Positions 17,492-27,043 are shown, counted from the first letter of the stretch. The stretch is 64,000 nucleotides of DNA from Glycocaulis sp051859565 (GCF_051859565.1 NZ_JBHYFK010000003.1:62001-126000), one strand, 5' to 3'. Program-made: numbers and translations. The notes: generated from the letters alone by a model not told the origin.

Positions 17492-18418
17492 TTATTCGCT
17501 GTAGAGTTCGGAAATCACCAGCACTGCCTCGCGCAAGGACTGGCTGCCCCAGGTGCCGACCCAGATGTCATACTGGCCGGCCATCGGGCTGTCCCAGCGG
17601 ATGGACGGGTTGGTGCCGACCCCGCCATCATCATTGCAGTACCAGCCGCCATCAGGGCCGTTGATGACGAGCGTAGTGTCCGCGCTTGATGCTACCGAGA
17701 TAATGAGCGGCAGGCTGCCCGGCTGGAAGTTCAGGCGGACATCCGGTGCCTCGGCGATATAGCCGACGCAATTGCCGCCAATGCTGTCATTGGCGCGGAT
17801 CGGCCCGCCCGATTGCAGGCGCACCCGGTACGGGTCCGGCGTAAAGCCGCCGCGCAGCGAGATGGTCTCGTAGGTGGGGCGAAGCGACCAGTCCGGCCCG
17901 GACGGATCGCCGCCATAGCTGCCGCCGCCACTGCTGACCGTGCTGGCGGTGACCGAGCTCAGCTCGGACAGGAAGAGCAGGGCATCATGGTTCGATGCGC
18001 TGCCATAGGTGCCCACCCAGATGTCATAGCGTCCGCTCATGGGCGAACCGAAATGCAGCAGCGGGTTCAGGCCCTCGCCGCCATCATCATCGCAATACCA
18101 GTTGCCGTCGGGCCCGTTGACGACCAGCGTCGTATCGCGGCCGGACGACACACCGATGCGGAAGGGCAGGACTGAGCCGGCTGAATAATTCACCGAAAAA
18201 TCCGGCGCATTGGACACATAGCCCCGGCAGCTGCCGCCGATGGTCCGGCTGACATCAATCGAGCCGCCAGACTGGAGCGGAATGACATACGGATCCGGGC
18301 TGAAGCCCGCGCGCAAGGATGTGTCGCCGTAATTGGGCTGCAGCGTGTAGTCCTGCGCCATGGCCACCGCGCCCGGCAATGCCAGTGCCAGAGCCGAATA
18401 TAGAATTGCCATTCTCAT
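17492..18418 (-). CDS. Secreted protein of two tandem PPC-like domains
   Basis: 308 residues: a signal peptide (1-21, cut at AMAQ) and two similar beta-rich domains of about 125 residues (about 23-152 and 176-305) joined by a Gly/Ser linker. Each repeat holds FxPDPYxxxLQSGG, an IGGxCxGY motif, DTTLVxNGPDGxWYCxDDGG and GxYDIWVGTxGS. Each repeat carries one Cys pair and an acidic DDGG turn that could bind calcium. It resembles the accessory beta domains appended to secreted serine peptidases, but no protease domain is present. Function unknown. It is monocistronic. Confidence 0.8.
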   Translation of the reverse strand: MRMAILYSALALALPGAVAMAQDYTLQPNYGDTSLRAGFSPDPYVIPLQSGGSIDVSRTIGGSCRGYVSNAPDFSVNYSAGSVLPFRIGVSSGRDTTLVVNGPDGNWYCDDDGGEGLNPLLHFGSPMSGRYDIWVGTYGSASNHDALLFLSELSSVTASTVSSGGGSYGGDPSGPDWSLRPTYETISLRGGFTPDPYRVRLQSGGPIRANDSIGGNCVGYIAEAPDVRLNFQPGSLPLIISVASSADTTLVINGPDGGWYCNDDGGVGTNPSIRWDSPMAGQYDIWVGTWGSQSLREAVLVISELYSE

Positions 18419-18539
18419 AATGGTGTCTCCCCACCTGTTCCGGTCAGGCAGGTCTGCCCGCAGCCCCCTGACGCCCGAATGTTCATATCAAGGCAGAGTC
18501 TATCTGGACCGGAGATGAACAGCTTCACAAGAGAAACCA

Positions 18540-18566
18540 CCCGGATGACAGAAATTGTCACCCGGG
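18540..18566 (-). terminator. Intrinsic terminator of the M28 peptidase gene
   Basis: Read on the minus strand: 11-bp stem (CCCGGGTGACA / TGTCATCCGGG, one G-U pair), 5-nt loop, then TGGTTTCTCTT, a partly U-rich tail. It lies 28 nt past the stop of the M28 peptidase gene. Confidence 0.6.
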
Positions 18567-18593
18567 CGGCGTGCTGAAGGTTGCTGAAAGTGT

Positions 18594-20213
18594 TCAGTTC
18601 GCGAAGAAGCTGTCGTCGTTCCAGCGCGGGGTTTCGCTGGCATTGGCGACCGCGCTGATGATCTCGTAATTGATCAGCGCAAATTTCGCACCCTGATCAA
18701 AGCGCAAGGGCTGCGACAGGTCATCGCCCGGCGCGTGGTAATTGCCACCCAGGAAGCGCAGGAAGGCCTGACCTTCATCGTCTTCCGGATCGGGCGAGGA
18801 AAAGCCGGTCATCAGGAACACAGACGGTACGCCTTCACGTACGAAGTTATAGTGGTCGGAACGCACGAACAGGGACTGATCGGGAATCGGATCGGGAGAC
18901 AGCGTCACCCCTGCGCGCGCCACCGCTTCGGACGCTACCGGCCCCAGCGAGGAGTGCTCCGCTCCGAACGCGATCACGTCGTTGAACTCATAGAGCATGA
19001 CCGGCATGTCCAGATTGATATTGGCGACCATGCGGCCCATGGCCGGGGTCGGGTTGGCGGCCACATGGGCCGAGCCGAGCAATCCCTTTTCTTCGGCGGT
19101 TAGCGCGATGAACACCACGGTACGTGCCGGGCGCGGTCCCTGAACCAGCGCGCGCGCCGATTCCAGCATCGCGGCGGTGCCGGACGCATTATCCAGCGCG
19201 CCATTGCAGATGGAGTTGTCTGCCATGGGCTGGCAGATGCCGATATGATCGAGGTGGGCCGTGACCACGACAGTCTCTGCCGACAGCGCCGGGTCGGAGC
19301 CGGGCAGCACGCCGATCACGTTGGCACTGGCAACCGGCTCGCGGGTGGTGGCCTGGGCCAAGCCGACAGGGGTGTTGAGGGCGAAACTATCCAGCGGCTC
19401 ACCGGCCTGGGCAGCTTCCACAATCTGGCTGAAGTCGCGGCCTGATACGGCAAACAGGCGCTCGGCCCCTGCGGTGCCCACGACGGCGCTGACCTCGATC
19501 GAGGCCGGGGAGGCGGCTGCCGCGACGGTCATGGACGGGCGCGGATTGGCCGCCATGGCCGCAAGGCGCGAGAAGGGAAAACGCGTCAGTCCGTCGGCCA
19601 TGATGACGATGACGCCGCTGGCGCCGCGCGCCGCGGCGAACTCGGCCTTGGTGCGGTTGTTGGAAAGATGCGCTGACACGTCGCTGGGCAGGCCACCCGG
19701 CGCGCCGGCCAGCACGACAACGATCCGTCCCTCCACATCAATGCCGTCATAGCTGTCGAGGCCCAGCCCCGGCGCGACAATACCGTATCCGGCAAACACC
19801 GCCTCGGCGGTAATGGCGCTTTCATCGCGGGTAGCGTGGGCGCCGATGATGAAGTCCGTGCCGTGTTCCAGTGCCTCGCCATCAATGGTCAGGCGGGCTG
19901 CGCTGGTGTCCGCCACCATGTTCTGCAATGGCACCGGCTCGTGATAGCTGCCGTCCGATGCGCCGGGCTCAAGGCCGAGAAGGCGGAAATGGCTTTCGAC
20001 ATAACGTGCGGCAATGTCATAGCCGCGTGTCCCCGTATCGCGGCCTTCAAGAAGGTCATCGGCCAGGAAGCGGATGTGCGCCTCGATGGCCGCGGGTGTG
20101 ATGATGTCCGCCGCCGCCGCTTCGCGCTGCGAGGGAGGGGCCGTGCCGGTTGTAGCACAGGCAGACAGGAGCAGTGCGGCGCTGGCGGCCGCGGCGAGAT
20201 AGTGCCGGATCAT
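18594..20213 (-). CDS. M28-family zinc aminopeptidase lipoprotein
   Basis: 539 residues. An N-terminal lipobox (LLLSAC, Cys about 19) suggests membrane anchoring. A PA domain (about 130-270) is inserted before the M28 catalytic region (about 295-520). Zinc ligands and catalytic residues are visible: His and Asp in TAHLDHIG, Asp in NGALDNASGTAA, Glu-Glu in LTAEEKGLLGS, Asp in ANINLDMP and the late His in NYHAPGDDLS. A peptide-degrading role in the envelope fits the nearby peptide transporter. A terminator-like hairpin follows it. Confidence 0.93.
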   Translation of the reverse strand: MIRHYLAAAASAALLLSACATTGTAPPSQREAAAADIITPAAIEAHIRFLADDLLEGRDTGTRGYDIAARYVESHFRLLGLEPGASDGSYHEPVPLQNMVADTSAARLTIDGEALEHGTDFIIGAHATRDESAITAEAVFAGYGIVAPGLGLDSYDGIDVEGRIVVVLAGAPGGLPSDVSAHLSNNRTKAEFAAARGASGVIVIMADGLTRFPFSRLAAMAANPRPSMTVAAAASPASIEVSAVVGTAGAERLFAVSGRDFSQIVEAAQAGEPLDSFALNTPVGLAQATTREPVASANVIGVLPGSDPALSAETVVVTAHLDHIGICQPMADNSICNGALDNASGTAAMLESARALVQGPRPARTVVFIALTAEEKGLLGSAHVAANPTPAMGRMVANINLDMPVMLYEFNDVIAFGAEHSSLGPVASEAVARAGVTLSPDPIPDQSLFVRSDHYNFVREGVPSVFLMTGFSSPDPEDDEGQAFLRFLGGNYHAPGDDLSQPLRFDQGAKFALINYEIISAVANASETPRWNDDSFFAN

Positions 20214-20337
20214 GTTTCAAAGTCCCCGATTATGGCGCCAGGCGCCCTCTGGCCGAAGCCCTATCGTCTGGAACGGGCAGGCTCAATCACGCAGCCCAGA
20301 ACATGGCCAAACTTTCATCTTTGGAAGGATGGCCGCG

Positions 20338-20847
20338 TCATTCGTCCAACACCCATAGTGCGGACCGCAGATGCGCGGCGCGTACCGCATCGGAAAGTTG
20401 CGCGTCAGGGACATGATAATGCCGGGCGAAATCGCGCGTCATGCGCGCAGGCTTGCCAGTTGAAAGTTGGAAGGAGACCAGCCAGGTGCGGGCCCGGAAT
20501 ACGGTCTCGCCGGTATCGCGCTTGCGGAACTGGTACCAGCGCTCGGCGCGCAGCCGGCCATCGCTCAGCGCTATCCATACCGCGCAACTGAGCACATCGC
20601 CGGCACGGCAATGCCCGGAGTAATCTGCCAGCGTGCGGATAACGGCCATACCCCGGTCGGCATCGCGGCATCCCTGCCGGGTAAGACCATCTGCTTCCCA
20701 GTGCGCCCAGGCCGTTTCGTCGGCCCAGCGCAGATAGGCGGCATTGTTGGCGTGGCCGAAATCATCGATCTCAGTCTCGTCAACGCGCCGGTTTCGCACG
20801 AAGGGCAGGGGCAGATCCCATCCTTTGTCGGTGGGCGCTATCGGCAT
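20338..20847 (-). CDS. Acyl-CoA thioesterase, 4HBT hotdog fold
   Basis: 169-residue single hotdog-fold protein of the 4-hydroxybenzoyl-CoA thioesterase type. The signature RRVDETEIDDFGHANNAAYL contains the catalytic-type Asp, followed by YLRWADETAWAHWE on the long helix. It probably hydrolyses an acyl-CoA or acyl-ACP; the substrate is unknown. It is transcribed alone, divergent from the CinA-like gene. Confidence 0.85.
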   Translation of the reverse strand: MPIAPTDKGWDLPLPFVRNRRVDETEIDDFGHANNAAYLRWADETAWAHWEADGLTRQGCRDADRGMAVIRTLADYSGHCRAGDVLSCAVWIALSDGRLRAERWYQFRKRDTGETVFRARTWLVSFQLSTGKPARMTRDFARHYHVPDAQLSDAVRAAHLRSALWVLDE

Positions 20848-20956
20848 GGCGCTGTCCTCATCGCGTGTTGAAACCGGCTGTCCGCCGTTGCGCGGCGGGT
20901 TATGTCATGGACCATGATCACGTCAACGCACAGCACGGCCAAAAGGATGAACGCAA

Positions 20957-21709
20957 ATGGATGAACGAGCCGTCAAGGCAGCCGTGCTGGTGATCGGTGA
21001 CGAAGTGCTGTCCGGCCGGACGCAGGATGTGAATATCCGCCAGATCGCCGAATTCTTGAGCCCCCTTGGCATAACGCTGGGGGAGGCGCGCGTGGTCAGC
21101 GATCTTGAGGCCGACATCGTGGAGGCGCTGAACGCGTTGCGGGCCCGCTGGGATTATGTGTTTACAACCGGCGGCATCGGCCCGACCCATGACGACATTA
21201 CCGCCGATGCGGTTGCGGCCGCTTTCGGGCGGCATATTGATGTGCGCGAGGACGCTCTGGCCATCCTGCATGAATGGTATGCTAAATCCGGCACGCAGCT
21301 CACATCCGCCCGCCTGCGCATGGCCCGCATTCCCGATGGCGCATCACTGATCGCCAATCCGGTCACCGGCGCGCCCGGCTTCCAGGTCGAAAATGTGTTT
21401 GTGCTGGCCGGCGTGCCCAAGATCGCGCGCGGCATGCTGGAAGACATCGCGCACAGGCTGGAAGGCGGGGCGGTGACGCAATCGCTCAGCATCCGCCTGG
21501 AAGGCGTGCGCGAAGGCGACATCGCCGAAATTCTGGGCCAGGCCGCGAAGGACTTCCCCGCCATCTCCATCGGTTCCTACCCCTGGTTTCAGGAACGCGA
21601 GGGCGGCGAGCTGTCGCGCGGTGTGGCCGTGGTGCTGCGCTCTGCAGACGGTGAGACGCTCGCAAGGGCAGAGCAGACACTCAAATCACAGCTGCCTGCG
21701 CAGTCCTGA
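20957..21709 (+). CDS. Molybdopterin-binding / CinA N-domain protein
   Basis: 250-residue protein of the MoCF_biosynth (MoaB/MogA-like) fold as found in the N-terminal half of CinA. Motifs: AAVLVIGDEVLSGRTQDVN at the start and FTTGGIGPTHDDITADAV near residue 75, the usual ligand loops. No C-terminal CinA deamidase domain is present, which is typical of the stand-alone COG1058 group; these are linked to pyridine-nucleotide recycling or molybdopterin binding. A GGATGAAC stretch precedes the ATG. Confidence 0.88.
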   Translation: MDERAVKAAVLVIGDEVLSGRTQDVNIRQIAEFLSPLGITLGEARVVSDLEADIVEALNALRARWDYVFTTGGIGPTHDDITADAVAAAFGRHIDVREDALAILHEWYAKSGTQLTSARLRMARIPDGASLIANPVTGAPGFQVENVFVLAGVPKIARGMLEDIAHRLEGGAVTQSLSIRLEGVREGDIAEILGQAAKDFPAISIGSYPWFQEREGGELSRGVAVVLRSADGETLARAEQTLKSQLPAQS

Positions 21710-21796
21710 CCGGCACTCGCCGCTTGCCCCGTCTGGCGGGCATGCCTAACTTGACGGGCAACACACGAGGCATTCCCGCGAGACAGGATATTTTCC

Positions 21797-22426
21797 ATGA
21801 TGGCTGACGGCTTCCGCGCGCACCCGATCCGCAATGACGACGATGACGATGCTCCTGAAAAAGGCGCCGCGCCGGCGGGTGAGGATTTTGTCGGCAAGGC
21901 ATTGTTTGAAAGCCGCACTATCCTCATCACCGGCGGTATCAACGACAAGGTGGCCCGTTCGGTCTGCGCGCAACTCTTCGCGCTGGCAGCCAAGAGCGAT
22001 GATCCGATCTTGATGGTGGTCTCCTCGCCGGGCGGCCACGTCGAGTCCGGTGACATGATCCACGACACGATGAAGTTCATCAAACCGCGCGTGATCGCTC
22101 TGGGTTCGGGCTGGGTGGCGTCTGCAGGCGCACTGATCTTCGTCGGGGCCGAGAAGCAGGATCGCTACTGCCTGCCCAATACGCGCTTCCTCATTCACCA
22201 GCCTTCGGGCGGTGCGGGCGGCGCGGCCAGTGATATCGAGATACAGGTGCGGGAAATGCGCATGATGCGTGACCGTCTGAACCGCATCTTCGCGGAAGCC
22301 ACGGGCCAGCCGCTCGAGCGCATCGAGAAGGATACCGATCGCGATTTCTGGCTGACGGCGAAAGACGCCATCGAATATGGCCTGTGCCACAAGATCGTGA
22401 CGCGTCAGGACGAGATCAAGCGCTAG
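21797..22426 (+). CDS. ClpP-like serine protease (divergent paralogue)
   Basis: 209 residues with the ClpP/crotonase fold. The serine is in SGWVASAGALIF, the histidine in TRFLIHQPSGG and the Asp in DTDRDFWLTAKDAIEYGL, so the triad appears intact. It differs from housekeeping ClpP by an acidic N-terminal tail (DDDDD at residues 14-18) and by VASAG in place of the usual AASMG. It may form a mixed or separate Clp barrel. The usual clpX/tig neighbours are absent. tRNA-Leu follows 19 nt downstream. Confidence 0.82.
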   Translation: MMADGFRAHPIRNDDDDDAPEKGAAPAGEDFVGKALFESRTILITGGINDKVARSVCAQLFALAAKSDDPILMVVSSPGGHVESGDMIHDTMKFIKPRVIALGSGWVASAGALIFVGAEKQDRYCLPNTRFLIHQPSGGAGGAASDIEIQVREMRMMRDRLNRIFAEATGQPLERIEKDTDRDFWLTAKDAIEYGLCHKIVTRQDEIKR

Positions 22427-22445
22427 GCGTATCAGGCGCACATCA

Positions 22446-22534
22446 GCGGGCGTGGCGGAACTGGTAGACGCACCGGACTTAAAATCCGTTGGAGGGCAAC
22501 CTCCGTGCCGGTTCGATTCCGGCCGCCCGCACCA
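22446..22534 (+). tRNA. tRNA-Leu (anticodon UAA)
   Basis: Complete class II tRNA of 89 nt. Acceptor stem GCGGGCG pairs with CGCCCGC, the D-arm holds GGTAGACGC, the anticodon loop is CTTAAAA (TAA), there is a long variable arm (GGAGGGCAACCTCC), the T-arm contains GGTTCGATTCC, and CCA is encoded at 22532-22534. The long variable arm fits leucine identity. Confidence 0.96.
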
Positions 22535-23051
22535 CTATCCTTGTCCTTCTTCACTCCGTTCAGCCGGTGCGGGCAAAAGTGCCCGGCGGCCGGTCGGCCT
22601 TGCGGACGGCAAAGCGCCGTCCGAAGAGCGCGAACGCGCGCCCGCGGCTGCCTGTGCCAGCACAGGCGGGTATTCGCGGAACATCGCAACGCGGATGCGT
22701 TACGGAGCTAGAAAACGCCGCCGCAAGCCCGAATGGGCCCGAGTCACCCTCACCCTGGGAAGCCGCCGCAGGCGGCGTCTCGAAGGGGCGAGGGGGCGAT
22801 GCAGGGATGTGCGGAGCATCACCTGAAAAGCTGCGCGGCCGCGCTTTTCAAACCGCTCTACGGCCCCAGGGACACCACATCACGCAGCGTAAAAGTTTAC
22901 CTGAAAACCATGTATTCGCCCGGAAATCCTTGCGTTGGCGCTCTGCGCGCATAACGCTATGCGCCATGTTTGGGGATATGGGTGCACACTGCATTGACCG
23001 GCCATCCCGCAATGGTCAGATCAAACCTGTTTTTCAACGGGTTGGCCTGCC
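22535..23051. other. 517-bp gene-free stretch with repeats
   Basis: No convincing coding sequence. It holds repeat copy B (22639-22710), a GCGTCTCGAAGGGGCGAGGG element near 22774-22793 related to copies at 48.0 and 51.2-51.3 kb, and a hairpin-prone stretch GAAAAGCTGCGCGGCCGCGCTTTTC near 22825-22850. The last 130 bp, less GC-rich, probably carry the promoter of the hybrid kinase; I could not fix its boxes. Confidence 0.6.
22639..22710. repeat. Dispersed palindromic repeat, copy B
   Basis: Same element as copy A (5623-5719): CGCCCGCGGCTGCCTG, a hairpin with arms CCTGTG / CACAGG, TTCGCGGAACATCGCAACGC and ATGCGTTACGGAGCTA. It lacks the 23-bp hairpin module present in copy A, at the exact junction GCGG/ATGCG. 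Confidence 0.75.
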
Positions 23052-26000
23052 ATGAGCGGCGATATCACGCGTGACATCTTCTTTCAGAATCACCCTGATC
23101 CCATGCTGGTCTACGAGCTGGCGACACGGCGCATCCTGGTGGTCAATCAGACCTTCCAGGTCCGGTATGGCTACACGCCAGACGATCTGAAAACCTTGCG
23201 CCTCGACGACCTCCACCCGGACGACGAACTTCGCAGGCTGGAATCGAATGTCGCGGCGGTCACCACAGGTCTGGACCGGGCGGGCATCTGGCAGCACCGG
23301 CTCAAGTCAGGCGAGCTCATCCATGTGGAGATCACCTCCCACACGATGGAGTATGATGGCAAGGCGTGCGAACTCGTCGTAGCCCGCGACATGACGGAAC
23401 TCGTGCGCTTCGAGAAGGAGCGTGATCAGGCGCTCCAGCGCGAGGCCGCCCTTCGCAGCCGGGCTGAGGCGGCCGCCTACCACTTCCAGTCCCTGTTTGA
23501 ATCCGCGCCGGGAAAGCTGCTGGTTCTCGAGCCGGAAGACTACACGATTGTGGCGATTAGTGATGCCTATCTGGAGGCTGTCATGCGCCGCCGGTCCGAC
23601 ATCATGGGCAAGCGGCTTTTTGATGTCTTTCCCGATGATCCTGATGATCCCGAGGCCAATGGTGTCGCGGCCGTCGCCGCCGTAATGGAACGGGTAAAGG
23701 GTAGCGGTCTGTCGGAAGCCTTGCCGTTGACGCGATTCCCGGTCGAGCGGCCCAGGGAGGAGGGCGGCGGCTTCGAGGAACGCTGGTGGTTGTCAGTGTT
23801 CTCCGCCGTAAAGGGGCCCGATGGCAGGGCCCAGTACATAATATGCCGTTCCGAAGACGTGACCGGCCTGATTGCCGGTCAGGCCCGTGATGCGGCAGAA
23901 CTGGCTGCCGAGCTGGCGGAGCGCCCTCTGGAACTGGACCTGATGGTGCATTCACGCGAATTGCGCGAAGCGACACTGCGGCTGAACGAGCGCGAGGCCA
24001 GCATCCGCACCGTGGAACGTCTTCTGGCGCTGGGCCAGTGGCGGTTCGACCTGCAGACTCAAAAGCTGGAATGGTCCGACAGCACGTTCCGCATCTATGG
24101 CCTCGACCCGGACGAGCATGAACCGGACTATGACCTCTATGTGAGCCTTGTTCATCCTGACGACCGGGCGCGCATGGAGAGCTGGTTTGCCGAGTTTCTC
24201 GTATCCGGTGATCGCAGCAGCGAGTTCTGGCACCGTATCGTGCGCCCGGACGGGCGGGTAATTACTATCCGCGGTGTGGCCGAGCGTACGGTGACACCAG
24301 AGGGCGAGGCCACCACCGGCTTTGTCCAGGACATTACCGGCCAGCTGGAAACTGATGCGCGGCTTACCGAAGCCGACCACTTGCTGCGCCTGGCCGGCAA
24401 ATCTGCCCGGTTTGGCGCTTGGCGAGCTGATCTGAAGCGTCAGGTGGTGGAGTGGTCCGAAGAGGTGGCGGCCATTCATGATATGCCCGGCACACGTGAG
24501 GTGCCGGTGCAGGAAGGCATCAATTTCTACGCGCCCGGCAGCCAGGAGCGCGTTGCGGAGATTTTCGCGCGCTGCATCGAAACGGGCGAGCCCTACGATG
24601 AAATGCTGGAGATCATAACAGCCACGGGACGCCGGGTCTGGTGCCGGTCTATTGGCGAGGCCGAGCGCAATGCCGCTGGCGAGGTGATCGCTGTGCGCGG
24701 CGCGTTCCAGGACATATCCGAGCTGGTGTCCGCCCGCCTTGAAAGCGCACAGCTGGCCGAACGCCTGCAGAGCACGCTCAACACGATGAGCGACGGTTTC
24801 TACCTGCTCGACGAAAACCTTTGCTTCTCATTCGTGAATGAGGAGGCGGAGCGGGCCTTGAGGACGCCGCGCCGTCATATGCTTGGCAAGTATGTATGGG
24901 ATGTGTTCCCGGAAGACGTCCGCGACGTGTTGGAGCCGTTCTACCTGCAGGCGCGCGATACCGGCCAGACGGTCACAACCGGCTTTCACTACGCGCCCTT
25001 CAATGCCTGGTTCCACGTCAGGATACACCCCGGTGCGGGCGGGCTGGCAATCTACCTCCAGGATGTAACGGATGAGCGCCAGGCGGAGGAACAGCTACAG
25101 CTGCTGCAGGCTGCCGTGCGCCATGCCAATGACGTGGTGATTATCGCCGAAGGCGAGATCGGCCCGGAAGGGCCGCGCATCGTCTATGTCAACGACGCCT
25201 TCGAGCAAGTCTTCGGCTATACCGCAGAGGAGGTGCTAGGCGGGTCCACGCGCATGCTGCACGGGCCAGGCACCGCCCCTGAAACGGTGCTCGAAGTTCT
25301 GGCTGCCATAGCGGCGGGCCAGCCGGTCCGCACCGAAATCGTGCATTATACCCGTTCCGGCGAGGGCCGCTGGATGGACGTTGACGTGGTGCCAATCGTG
25401 GATGCACAGGGCAGGCTCACGCATTGGCTTGCAATCCAGCGCGATATCACCGAGCGCAAGCAGAACGAGGACGAGCTTCTGGCGGCGCGCGACGAAGCCG
25501 AACGCGCCAACCGGCTGAAATCGGAATTTCTCGCCAATATGAGCCATGAGATACGCACGCCGCTCAATGGCGTTCTGGGCATGTCGCAATTGCTGGCGCG
25601 CACTGGCCTTGATGCGCGCCAGACGCGCATGGTCGAGACCGTACAGTCTTCCGGCAAGGCGCTGCTGGCTATCATCAACGATATTCTCGACCTTTCAAAG
25701 ATCGAAGCAGGGCTGATGACGCTGGAGCCCGAAACGGTTGATGTTGATGCGCTGTGCGAGCAGGCCCTGTCGGCGGTTCGCGGTACTGCGCAGAACAAGG
25801 CGCTCGCGCTTGATCTTGCCATCGACGAGACCGTTCCCGGTCATGTCGTCGCCGACCGCCGCCGCCTTGCGCAGGTGCTGATAAACCTTCTGGGTAATGC
25901 GGTGAAGTTCACCGAAGCGGGGTCGGTCTGGCTAAACGTGGATTGCCCGGATGCGCAGACCATCCGTTTCGAGGTGGCTGATACCGGCCCTGGCATCAGC

Positions 26001-26636
26001 CCGGAGCAGGCCGGGCACATCTTTGACCGCTTCCGGCAGGTTGATGCCTCCTACGCGCGCCAGCATGAAGGCGCAGGGCTGGGGCTCGCGCTGTGCAAGG
26101 AGTTTGCCGGCCTGATGGGCGGGCACATCTCCCTACACTCACGCCCGGGTGAAGGTTCGCGCTTCGCCGTGCATCTGCCGCTGGTGGTGACGGGCAGCGA
26201 AATCTCCGGGCCCGGCGAAGAGGCAGGCAATGCAAGCCTGCCCTCAGGCATGGGACGCATTCTGATCGCGGAGGATAATGCGACCAATCGCCAGACGCTG
26301 GAAATGTTTCTCGGCGAGCTTGGTGTGGCGCCGCCAGTCTGCGTCACGAACGGGCGCGAGGCAGTTGACCGGGCACTGGCCGAAGACTTCGCGCTCATCA
26401 TCATGGATGTCTCCATGCCCATCATGTCGGGGCTGGACGCGATCCGGGAAATCCGCAGCAGCAATACGCCCCGGCGGGACGTGCCCATTCTGGCGCTGAC
26501 CGCCCATGCGGCCCCGCAGGACCGCGAGGAATGCCTGCAAGCGGGCGCTAACGATTATCTCGCCAAACCAGTTGATCTTGAAGCGCTGGCAAGCGCATTG
26601 TCCAGACTGATACAACAACAGGCTGAAGACGTTTGA
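23052..26636 (+). CDS. Hybrid sensor histidine kinase with six PAS domains
   Basis: 1194-residue soluble hybrid kinase. No transmembrane helix is seen, so sensing is probably cytoplasmic. Six PAS/PAC modules lie at about 8-120, 145-275, 320-435, 445-565, 575-680 and 685-805. A HisKA domain follows, with phospho-acceptor His832 in MSHEIRTPLNG. The HATPase domain has N (NLLGNAVKF), G1 (VADTGPGIS) and G2 (GAGLGLAL) boxes. A C-terminal receiver carries Asp1119 (IIMDVSMP) and the KPVD lysine. Intramolecular phosphotransfer to the receiver is expected; no Hpt partner is nearby. The receiver-only gene follows after 11 nt, suggesting a joint operon. Signal unknown. Confidence 0.95.
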   Translation: MSGDITRDIFFQNHPDPMLVYELATRRILVVNQTFQVRYGYTPDDLKTLRLDDLHPDDELRRLESNVAAVTTGLDRAGIWQHRLKSGELIHVEITSHTMEYDGKACELVVARDMTELVRFEKERDQALQREAALRSRAEAAAYHFQSLFESAPGKLLVLEPEDYTIVAISDAYLEAVMRRRSDIMGKRLFDVFPDDPDDPEANGVAAVAAVMERVKGSGLSEALPLTRFPVERPREEGGGFEERWWLSVFSAVKGPDGRAQYIICRSEDVTGLIAGQARDAAELAAELAERPLELDLMVHSRELREATLRLNEREASIRTVERLLALGQWRFDLQTQKLEWSDSTFRIYGLDPDEHEPDYDLYVSLVHPDDRARMESWFAEFLVSGDRSSEFWHRIVRPDGRVITIRGVAERTVTPEGEATTGFVQDITGQLETDARLTEADHLLRLAGKSARFGAWRADLKRQVVEWSEEVAAIHDMPGTREVPVQEGINFYAPGSQERVAEIFARCIETGEPYDEMLEIITATGRRVWCRSIGEAERNAAGEVIAVRGAFQDISELVSARLESAQLAERLQSTLNTMSDGFYLLDENLCFSFVNEEAERALRTPRRHMLGKYVWDVFPEDVRDVLEPFYLQARDTGQTVTTGFHYAPFNAWFHVRIHPGAGGLAIYLQDVTDERQAEEQLQLLQAAVRHANDVVIIAEGEIGPEGPRIVYVNDAFEQVFGYTAEEVLGGSTRMLHGPGTAPETVLEVLAAIAAGQPVRTEIVHYTRSGEGRWMDVDVVPIVDAQGRLTHWLAIQRDITERKQNEDELLAARDEAERANRLKSEFLANMSHEIRTPLNGVLGMSQLLARTGLDARQTRMVETVQSSGKALLAIINDILDLSKIEAGLMTLEPETVDVDALCEQALSAVRGTAQNKALALDLAIDETVPGHVVADRRRLAQVLINLLGNAVKFTEAGSVWLNVDCPDAQTIRFEVADTGPGISPEQAGHIFDRFRQVDASYARQHEGAGLGLALCKEFAGLMGGHISLHSRPGEGSRFAVHLPLVVTGSEISGPGEEAGNASLPSGMGRILIAEDNATNRQTLEMFLGELGVAPPVCVTNGREAVDRALAEDFALIIMDVSMPIMSGLDAIREIRSSNTPRRDVPILALTAHAAPQDREECLQAGANDYLAKPVDLEALASALSRLIQQQAEDV

Positions 26637-26647
26637 GAGGGCAGTGA

Positions 26648-27043
26648 ATGGGACAGGCATCAAATGGCGCGCTCAACGTCGCCATTATCGATGACGATCC
26701 GGTGGAGACCGAAATCCTGTCCATTCTGATGGACGAGGTCTTCGACGGCGTTGAGATCGCAAGCTTCGGCACGATCAGCGAGTTTGTTGACCGCAGCCGT
26801 CATGCCGAGTTCGAGCTCGTCTTCCTCGACCGCCGCCTGCCGCCCTATTCAAGCTTTGACGAAACGCTGCCTCTTGTGGTGCCCGCCGCGCCCAAGGCAT
26901 CCATCCTGCTGATCACGGCGCACACATTCGAGCGGGTGGACCTCTCGCGCTATCCCAACGTTGCCGGACCGTTTGCCAAGCTGGACCTGATGACGCCTGA
27001 GGATTTGCACGCGCTCATCAGCAAGCACTTGCCGCATGAATGA
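26648..27043 (+). CDS. Single-domain response regulator
   Basis: 131 residues, receiver domain only. Acidic pocket IIDDDPVE, phospho-acceptor Asp in VFLDRRLPP, the switch Thr in LLITAHT and the conserved Lys in PFAKLDL (the usual K-P is K-L here). No output domain, so it probably acts by protein contact or phosphotransfer. It lies 11 nt after the hybrid kinase and overlaps the sulfurtransferase ATG by 4 bp (ATGA). The Lys-Leu variant and low similarity to CheY-like proteins make it somewhat divergent. Confidence 0.85.
   Translation: MGQASNGALNVAIIDDDPVETEILSILMDEVFDGVEIASFGTISEFVDRSRHAEFELVFLDRRLPPYSSFDETLPLVVPAAPKASILLITAHTFERVDLSRYPNVAGPFAKLDLMTPEDLHALISKHLPHE

Noticed and set aside
22677..22701. 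GGAAC...CGTT inside repeat copy B as an EcfG promoter
   Set aside because: The spacing is 15 nt instead of 16-17 and both boxes belong to the dispersed repeat; copy A separates them widely.
22452..23055. Overlapping ORFs covering tRNA-Leu and the gap before the hybrid kinase
   Set aside because: They run through the tRNA and palindromic repeats, and have no ribosome sites or coherent protein sequence.
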